Source: Candidatus Krumholzibacteriia bacterium (GTDB taxonomy: Bacteria; Krumholzibacteriota; Krumholzibacteriia; WVZY01). From it: 34,366 nt of DNA. The DNA lies in the NCBI GenBank assembly GCA_029863805.1, contig JAOTUR010000004.1, positions 1 to 34,366 of the forward strand, written 5' to 3'. The notes under the pieces were generated by a model. That model saw only the letters and a list, made by a program, of their open reading frames with translations. It did no database searches and was not told where the DNA came from. Positions 25,232-31,520 of the stretch are shown here, one piece after another (the first letter of the stretch is position 1; every line of letters starts with the position of its first letter). The position numbers and the translations under genes were made by a program.

Positions 25232-25260
25232 TTGATTGTATGTCTAGAACGTGATATAAT
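25232..25260 (+). promoter_or_regulatory. Near-consensus sigma70 promoter, TTGATT-N17-TATAAT with extended -10 (TGA)
   Basis: TTGATT 25232-25237, 17-bp spacer ending TGA, TATAAT 25255-25260; upstream of the multiheme cytochrome gene. Confidence 0.65.
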
Positions 25261-25459
25261 ATGCACTTGTCACGACGGTTGTTTACAATTTTTTACTTAG
25301 GGGCGCCCCGGACTGTATGAATGAAGACCATTATGGCCGGCCTTTTATCCTGGTGGCCAGCATTTCCAATTGGGAGCCCGGAGAATCAGAGGCATTTAGC
25401 TGTTTGCCGGTTGTGAAGATGTGTAACACGTCAGGAGCAACTGCCAAAGGAGGACGGCT

Positions 25460-27559
25460 GTGAACACAGACAACAGTGGATTGAGGAACGATCGTGCCAG
25501 AGAATGGCGGGCGAAATTAGCAATTCTGGTCATGGGACTGCTGCTCTTCGAGACCTTGACCGGGCTTGCGATTTATCTGATGCCGTTTAGCCTGCCCATA
25601 CAGTTCATGGTCCTGGTTCACACCGTAGCTGGTGTTATTTTTATCCTCCCTTACACGTGGTACCAGATACGCCACTGGCTGGTCTATCGCCGTCAGACGC
25701 TCACGCATGTCAAGGTGACGGGATACCTATCGTTGGTGGCCACTCTTGTCTGCGGGGTCTCCGGAATCGTGTTAACGGTCCAGGCGCTGTTCGGGACGCG
25801 GATAAGTTATGCGTGGGACACGGTGCATATCGTCACCACGTTCGCCTTGATCGCGTTCGCGCTGCCGCACGTCATCGCGTTGGTGATAAGAAACTGGAGG
25901 GTCAGAGACAAGGAGAGGGTGTCAACGGTGGTGGCGGCAGAGCGTCTGTTCGGGTGGGGAACCGTGGGTGTAACGGTTATCCTCTTTGCGGTAACGGCGC
26001 TGTGGATGTATGCCTATGAGCCCGTGGAGTTCAACAATGCTTTTCCGGAAGATTACAATTATACGCACGGCGAGGAGAAGCCCTTCATGCCGAGCCTTGC
26101 CCAGACCTCGACCGGCGGGGCGTTTGATGCGCGGTCGCTGTCGGGTTCACGGTCGTGCGGGACGGAAGGTTGTCACGAGGAGATCCTAAAGGAGTGGGAG
26201 CCGAGCGCACATCGTTACTCCGCACTTGATGCGGCATTCCAGAAAGTACAAAGCGTGATGGGGGAACAGAACGGGCCGGAGTCCACCCGTTACTGCGGAG
26301 GATGTCACGATCCTATTTCGCTCTTTTCCGGTACAAAGAATGTCTTTGTAGAAGACCTCACCTCTCTTGCCGGCTATCAGGAGGGGGTCTCCTGCCTCGC
26401 ATGCCATGCCATAAAGGAAACGGACGTCAAGGGCAATGCCGCCTACGTCATCGTGCAACCGGAGCGGTATGCCTACGAAATGAAGGAGGGTGCGACGGCG
26501 CGGATGCTGAGCAATTTTCTAATCCGCGCGTATCCCAGACAACATGTTGAGAGTTTGAGCCACCGCCTCTTTAAGAGCCCGGAGTTTTGCGCTGCGTGCC
26601 ATAAACAGTTTATCGATCAAGAGATCAACAAGGTCGGTTGGGTGCAGCTGCAGAACCAGTTCGACAACTGGCGTAAGAGCCGTTGGAATCAGGAAGGCGA
26701 CGCCACCCAGACCATCGAGTGTCGGGAGTGCCATATGCCCTTGGTCGCCAGCTCGAAGGATCCGGGTAGCGGAGATGCGTTGGACTACAATCGTTCGTCA
26801 AAGGACAAGAAGCATCGCAGTCACCGCTTCTTGGGGGCAAACCAATTTATGCCGAGGCTCCACGAGCTCCCAGGCGGGGAAGAACATATCGCACTTACAG
26901 AAAAGTGGCTGCGAGGTGAGATAGACATACCGGAAATCGCCGACAAGTGGCAAAAGGGACCGGCCGTGCCCATTGAGCTGGACTTGCCGGAAGAGATCGC
27001 ACCCGGGGAGCCGGTTCAAGTTCAGGTTGTCATCACCAACAACAAGGTGGGGCACGATTTCCCGACCGGGCCGCTGGATATCATCCAGGCGTGGCTGGAA
27101 GTGGTTGTAAAAGACGATGAAGGAAACATCGTGTATGATTCGGGAACCCGGGACGACGCACATTTCATCGAACCGGGCTCGTTCATCTTCAAGGCCGAGG
27201 CGGTGGATCAGTATGGCAATCTGATCGACCGCCACAATCTGTGGGAGATGGTCGGGGTGCGTTACCGGCGAACACTCTTCCCGGGTTTTTCGGATGTGGC
27301 CGAGTACTCCTTCAACTGCCCAGCGACGCTGCACACCGGTGACCAGCAGCCGCAGGATGTCGAAACGTTTCAGTTCGAAGCGCCGCCATCGGGTACTGAG
27401 AAGTTGCATGTGGAGGCCAAGCTCCAGTACCGCAAGATCGACCAGTTTCTTCTGAATTTCTTGTATGGAGAAGACTCGGGTCTGACCACACCCGTGACGA
27501 CGATATCGGAGACCACGGGTATCATTGAGGTCGTACGGGCCCAGTCACGCGTCGACTAA
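25460..27559 (+). CDS. Membrane-anchored multiheme cytochrome c with N-terminal cytochrome b-like TM domain
   Basis: 699 aa: about five N-terminal TM helices with His residues; heme motifs CGGCH, CLACH, CAACH, CRECH plus a CX4CH variant (CGTEGCH); C-terminal domain with 'NNKVGHDFPTG'. GTG start with SD AAAGGAGG. Confidence 0.9.
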   Translation: MNTDNSGLRNDRAREWRAKLAILVMGLLLFETLTGLAIYLMPFSLPIQFMVLVHTVAGVIFILPYTWYQIRHWLVYRRQTLTHVKVTGYLSLVATLVCGVSGIVLTVQALFGTRISYAWDTVHIVTTFALIAFALPHVIALVIRNWRVRDKERVSTVVAAERLFGWGTVGVTVILFAVTALWMYAYEPVEFNNAFPEDYNYTHGEEKPFMPSLAQTSTGGAFDARSLSGSRSCGTEGCHEEILKEWEPSAHRYSALDAAFQKVQSVMGEQNGPESTRYCGGCHDPISLFSGTKNVFVEDLTSLAGYQEGVSCLACHAIKETDVKGNAAYVIVQPERYAYEMKEGATARMLSNFLIRAYPRQHVESLSHRLFKSPEFCAACHKQFIDQEINKVGWVQLQNQFDNWRKSRWNQEGDATQTIECRECHMPLVASSKDPGSGDALDYNRSSKDKKHRSHRFLGANQFMPRLHELPGGEEHIALTEKWLRGEIDIPEIADKWQKGPAVPIELDLPEEIAPGEPVQVQVVITNNKVGHDFPTGPLDIIQAWLEVVVKDDEGNIVYDSGTRDDAHFIEPGSFIFKAEAVDQYGNLIDRHNLWEMVGVRYRRTLFPGFSDVAEYSFNCPATLHTGDQQPQDVETFQFEAPPSGTEKLHVEAKLQYRKIDQFLLNFLYGEDSGLTTPVTTISETTGIIEVVRAQSRVD

Positions 27560-27609
27560 ACGGGAATGACGCGGAGACGATCTCCATCACTTGACCGAGG
27601 AGGTTGGTC

Positions 27610-29451
27610 GTGATCAACACGTGGTCTCGGCGCCAGCGGCGTATTGCCCTCACGGTTTTGATCAGCGGAACCGTGGCCTTGATCGTGGGGGCAGTTGTCA
27701 TCTTCAAACCGTCCCCAAAGCCGTATGTCCCTGGCGAGCCGATCGAGGGGCTCACGGACGAATTGTCCCGCTCTCTGCCTTCGGACTATCCCCCCGTAAC
27801 CTACACAGACGTTTCGTTGCCAGCGGGTATCGACTTCAGGCATTTCTCGGGACAGCGCACCACGCAGCTGCCCGAGGACATGGGCTCCGGTGCCGCGTGG
27901 GGAGACTATGACCGAGACGGCTGGCTCGATCTCTATGTAGTAAACGAGGTCGGACCGCTGACCATGTCCGCACAACAGATTGCATCCTCGCCCGCCCACA
28001 ATGTCCTCTACCGTAACCGGGGGGATGGCACGTTCGAGGACGTGACGGCCCAGGCCGGCGTGGGTTACCGCGGGTGCGGGCAGGCCGCTGCGTGGGGAGA
28101 TTACGACAACGACGGTTTTCTCGACCTCATTGTGACCAACTACGGCGTGAATGTACTGTACCATAACCGAGGGGACGGGACGTTTGCAGACACCTCGGAG
28201 GAGGCCGGCATAGGAGGAGTCGAGGGCTATTGGGCAGGGGCCTCATGGGGGGATTACAATCGCGATGGGACTCTTGATCTCTACGTGTGCGGTTACGTGC
28301 AGTACAGCTATGAGGCCGAGGCCGCGCGCGCGAAATCTCGGCAGTATGATGCTCCGGTACCCGCTGCACTAAATCCGTCGACTTACGAGCCGCACCGCAA
28401 CCTGCTCTTCTGCAACAAGGGGGATGGAACATTCAGGGATGTGACCCACTCAGCGGGGGTCGAGAACTTAGCCGGCCGCAGCTTGTCGGCGACGTGGTGT
28501 GATTTTGACGATGATGGGTGGCCCGATCTGTATGTGGCAAACGACGTTTCCGATAACGTGCTATTCCACAACCGGGGAGATGGCACGTTCGAGGATATAA
28601 GCCACAATGCATGGGTGGCCGACTATCGGGGGGCGATGGGGTTGGCCGTTGGCGACTGGGATGGTGACCAGGATATGGATCTGTTCGTGACGCACTGGAT
28701 CGCTCAGGAGAACGCTCTCTATAATAATATGCTCTCCGATTTTGCTGATGTCCGTGCGGGCGGCGGCGCGGCGGTAAACTTTACGGATGTTGCGGACCAG
28801 TTTGGATTGGGTCAGATTGCACTCGACTACATCGGCTGGGGTACAGCCTTTGTCGACTTCAATAACGACGGTCGACTGGATCTCTTCGTAGTCAACGGCA
28901 GCACGTTTCAGCAGAACCAGGATCCCCGGTTCCTGGCTCCCATGCGCATGCTCCTCTTCTGGAACCGCGGACCGCAAGACGGTTTCTTCGAAGTGGGTAC
29001 GGTCAGCGGTGAAGTGTTCAGCAAGCGCTATGTGGGAAGGGGACTGGCGGTGGGCGACTATGACAACGACGGTGATAACGATGCGTTCGTGGTGGTGAAC
29101 GGAGGATCCGCAATGCTCCTCAAGAACGAGGGCGGCAACGCCAATTACTGGTTGAAGGTGCGCACCATAGGCCGCGCCAGCAACCGCTTCGGCGTGGGAG
29201 CCAAACTCCGCCTGGCCGCCGGTGATGTCAGAGCGATGCGAGAGGTGGGCAGCGGCTCCTCATACTATTCGCAGAATGCGGTTGGGGAGGAGTTATTTGG
29301 GCTGGGAAAGGCCGAAAGAGTCGATTCGCTGGTGATCACCTGGCCCAGCGGGGCGATACAAATACTATCCGATATCGCGGTCAATCAAGTCCTCGTTGTC
29401 ACCGAGGACGAACAGACCGGGATCAAGACCGGTAGTAGGTGTGGACAGTGA
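27610..29451 (+). CDS. CRTAC1-like FG-GAP/VCBS-repeat protein with C-terminal ASPIC/UnbV domain
   Basis: Seven Ca-binding-like repeats (WGDYDRDGWLDLYVV, WGDYDNDGFLDLIVT, WGDYNRDGTLDLYVC, WCDFDDDGWPDLYVA, VGDWDGDQDMDLFVT, FVDFNNDGRLDLFVV, VGDYDNDGDNDAFVV); 'NRGDGTFEDVT' units; ASPIC/UnbV 'NRFGVGAKLRLAAGD...VGSGSSYYSQNAVGEELFGLGKAERVDSLVITWPSG'. GTG 27610 after GAGGAGG. Confidence 0.93.
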   Translation: MINTWSRRQRRIALTVLISGTVALIVGAVVIFKPSPKPYVPGEPIEGLTDELSRSLPSDYPPVTYTDVSLPAGIDFRHFSGQRTTQLPEDMGSGAAWGDYDRDGWLDLYVVNEVGPLTMSAQQIASSPAHNVLYRNRGDGTFEDVTAQAGVGYRGCGQAAAWGDYDNDGFLDLIVTNYGVNVLYHNRGDGTFADTSEEAGIGGVEGYWAGASWGDYNRDGTLDLYVCGYVQYSYEAEAARAKSRQYDAPVPAALNPSTYEPHRNLLFCNKGDGTFRDVTHSAGVENLAGRSLSATWCDFDDDGWPDLYVANDVSDNVLFHNRGDGTFEDISHNAWVADYRGAMGLAVGDWDGDQDMDLFVTHWIAQENALYNNMLSDFADVRAGGGAAVNFTDVADQFGLGQIALDYIGWGTAFVDFNNDGRLDLFVVNGSTFQQNQDPRFLAPMRMLLFWNRGPQDGFFEVGTVSGEVFSKRYVGRGLAVGDYDNDGDNDAFVVVNGGSAMLLKNEGGNANYWLKVRTIGRASNRFGVGAKLRLAAGDVRAMREVGSGSSYYSQNAVGEELFGLGKAERVDSLVITWPSGAIQILSDIAVNQVLVVTEDEQTGIKTGSRCGQ

Positions 29452-30332
29452 AGCGAATGGCCGTCATCTTCGGGATGGTTTTGTTAGCCGGCTTCTTGGC
29501 GATCTCGGTATCGAAGCGAAAACGCCATGCGGCCGATGACGACGTGCAGTCCGGTCCGCAGATTTCGGCACAGCATAAAAACGAGATCCGGCGCTTCTGG
29601 GAGGTCTACCGACGGGCGACGGGGTTTATGCGGCAGGGTGCGTGGCAGGAAGCAGCCGCCGACTATCGGCAAGCATTGAGTATCGATCCCGGACACGAAG
29701 ATTCTCTATACTATCTGGGTAACGTGATGTTCGAACTGAATCAGTACGACGACGCCGTGTCAATGTGGCGGCAGTTGATCGAGGTGAATCCGCTCAGTAC
29801 GAGGGCACACATCCAGCTGGGAGCCGTGCACTCCTGTGGAGCGCAGGGGGCACCCTTTGATCTGGAGATCGCCGAACGGGAGTTTCAACGAGCGCACTCG
29901 ATCAATAAAGAGGAGACGGGACCGGTCCTCAAACTGGGCGAGGTGTATCTGCTAAAGGGCCAACGAGAGCAAGCGCTTACCTATTTCGCGACGGCCATGC
30001 AGACCAACGCCAAGAGTATTGAAGCACAGTACCTGACAGGTTACCTCGAATGGCAACGCGGCGATCGCCAGGCAGCGCAAAGAGCGCTTCAGCAAGCGGC
30101 AAGACTAAGCCAGGCCAAACTGTCCGCCGCAGCACCAACACGCGAAGGCGATACCCGAACTCCGGGTGGCGGGCCCATCCTGACCGAAGGCGCTAGCCGC
30201 CGGAGTTTCTTTGCGCGTCACTGGATGGCGCTCAAGACATGGGAGCGCGCAGAGGTCTCTGTGCCTATGATGGAAGCCGAGTACAAGAAGCTCGATCAGC
30301 AACTGAGCCTTCTGATCAAAGACGCCGAGTGA
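29448..30332 (+). CDS. TPR-repeat protein with N-terminal membrane anchor
   Basis: GTG 29448 overlaps the upstream TGA (GTGA). TM helix 'MAVIFGMVLLAGFLAISV'; TPRs 'WQEAAADYRQALSIDPGHEDSLYYLGNVMFELNQYDDAVSMWRQLIEVNPLSTRAHIQLG'. Confidence 0.87.
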   Translation: MKRMAVIFGMVLLAGFLAISVSKRKRHAADDDVQSGPQISAQHKNEIRRFWEVYRRATGFMRQGAWQEAAADYRQALSIDPGHEDSLYYLGNVMFELNQYDDAVSMWRQLIEVNPLSTRAHIQLGAVHSCGAQGAPFDLEIAEREFQRAHSINKEETGPVLKLGEVYLLKGQREQALTYFATAMQTNAKSIEAQYLTGYLEWQRGDRQAAQRALQQAARLSQAKLSAAAPTREGDTRTPGGGPILTEGASRRSFFARHWMALKTWERAEVSVPMMEAEYKKLDQQLSLLIKDAE

Positions 30333-30512
30333 GACGGCGTCGGCGCTCGCCTGTCGCGATCCCCACCAAATCTTCTTTCCGACTGGGTGTTTTTTGGTCA
30401 TAATGGTATCCACGATCTGCGGTGCATTGGCGACGTCGTGCCCGCGCCGGTCGACCCTTGTATATTTCCCTGATCACGAAACGTGGGATTCAGCTTGTAA
30501 GGAGCCCGAGCG

Positions 30513-31520
30513 ATGAATGTCTTACGTTATGCGGCTGCCGCCTGTCAGATCGATCTTCCCAATCCAACGCGGCGCGACAAAATCGGTGAACGCGTGTCCG
30601 AGATGATCGCGATGGTGCGAATGGCTGTCGAGGGGTACTCGCCCTTCCTGCCGGTAAAGCTCATCGTCTTCCCGGAGTTTGCGCACGCGGCTCCGGTCTA
30701 CCCGACATCCGAGGAATTACGCCGCCATTTGACCGTACCCATCCCAAACGAGCACACGGAACGGTACGCCATGGTGGCCAAGGAACTCGACGTATACATT
30801 CAAACCGGCACCTTTCTGGAAGAGGACCCGAAGTGGCCCGGCAGCGTGTTCAACACCACGTGCCTCATCGGCCCCGAGGGTTTGCTCAGCAAGTATCGAA
30901 AAGTGAATCCGTGGATCCCGTGGGAGGTGCACGCGAGTCCTCACGATCTGGAGGGATATGACGAGGAAGTCTTTCCGGTGGCCTCGACGCCGATCGGTGC
31001 CCTCGGCGTGGCGATCTGTTATGATTGGTTATTCCCCGAGGTGTTACGCCAGCTCGCCGCTGGTGGGGCGGAGGTGTTGATCCGGGTCTCCGCGTACATG
31101 GATCCGTGGGGTGCGACGGCACCCATGGACTGGTGGACGATCGTCAACCGCTGTCGCGCCCTGGAGAATATCGCCTATGTCGTGGGCGCCAATCAAGCGG
31201 CCAGCCTCTCCAACTACCCGCCATTCTCGTGGCCAGGAGGAAGCATGATCGTGGACTTCGACGGGCGCATACTCGCGCAGGCGGACCCGGGAGCGGGCGC
31301 CAAGATCGTCGTGGCGCCGATTGATATTAGCGCCCTTCGCCACGAGCGACAGACACGCCTCGGCCACCATATGCCCGCCCACCTTCGCAGCGAAGCTTAC
31401 TCGGTTTATCGCAAAACCTTTTTCGCGCCCGGTCAGTGGACGCACGAACCGAACTTGGACACGGAGAAGACCAGCCGCGCCATTCGTGACGCCAAGAGGA
31501 GACTCGAATGGGAAAAGTAA
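30513..31520 (+). CDS. Carbon-nitrogen hydrolase (nitrilase superfamily)
   Basis: 335 aa with the Glu-Lys-Cys triad context: 'IVFPEFAHAAPV', 'LSKYRKVNPW', 'LGVAICYDWLFPEVLRQLAAGGAEVLI'. SD AAGGAG before ATG. Confidence 0.93.
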   Translation: MNVLRYAAAACQIDLPNPTRRDKIGERVSEMIAMVRMAVEGYSPFLPVKLIVFPEFAHAAPVYPTSEELRRHLTVPIPNEHTERYAMVAKELDVYIQTGTFLEEDPKWPGSVFNTTCLIGPEGLLSKYRKVNPWIPWEVHASPHDLEGYDEEVFPVASTPIGALGVAICYDWLFPEVLRQLAAGGAEVLIRVSAYMDPWGATAPMDWWTIVNRCRALENIAYVVGANQAASLSNYPPFSWPGGSMIVDFDGRILAQADPGAGAKIVVAPIDISALRHERQTRLGHHMPAHLRSEAYSVYRKTFFAPGQWTHEPNLDTEKTSRAIRDAKRRLEWEK

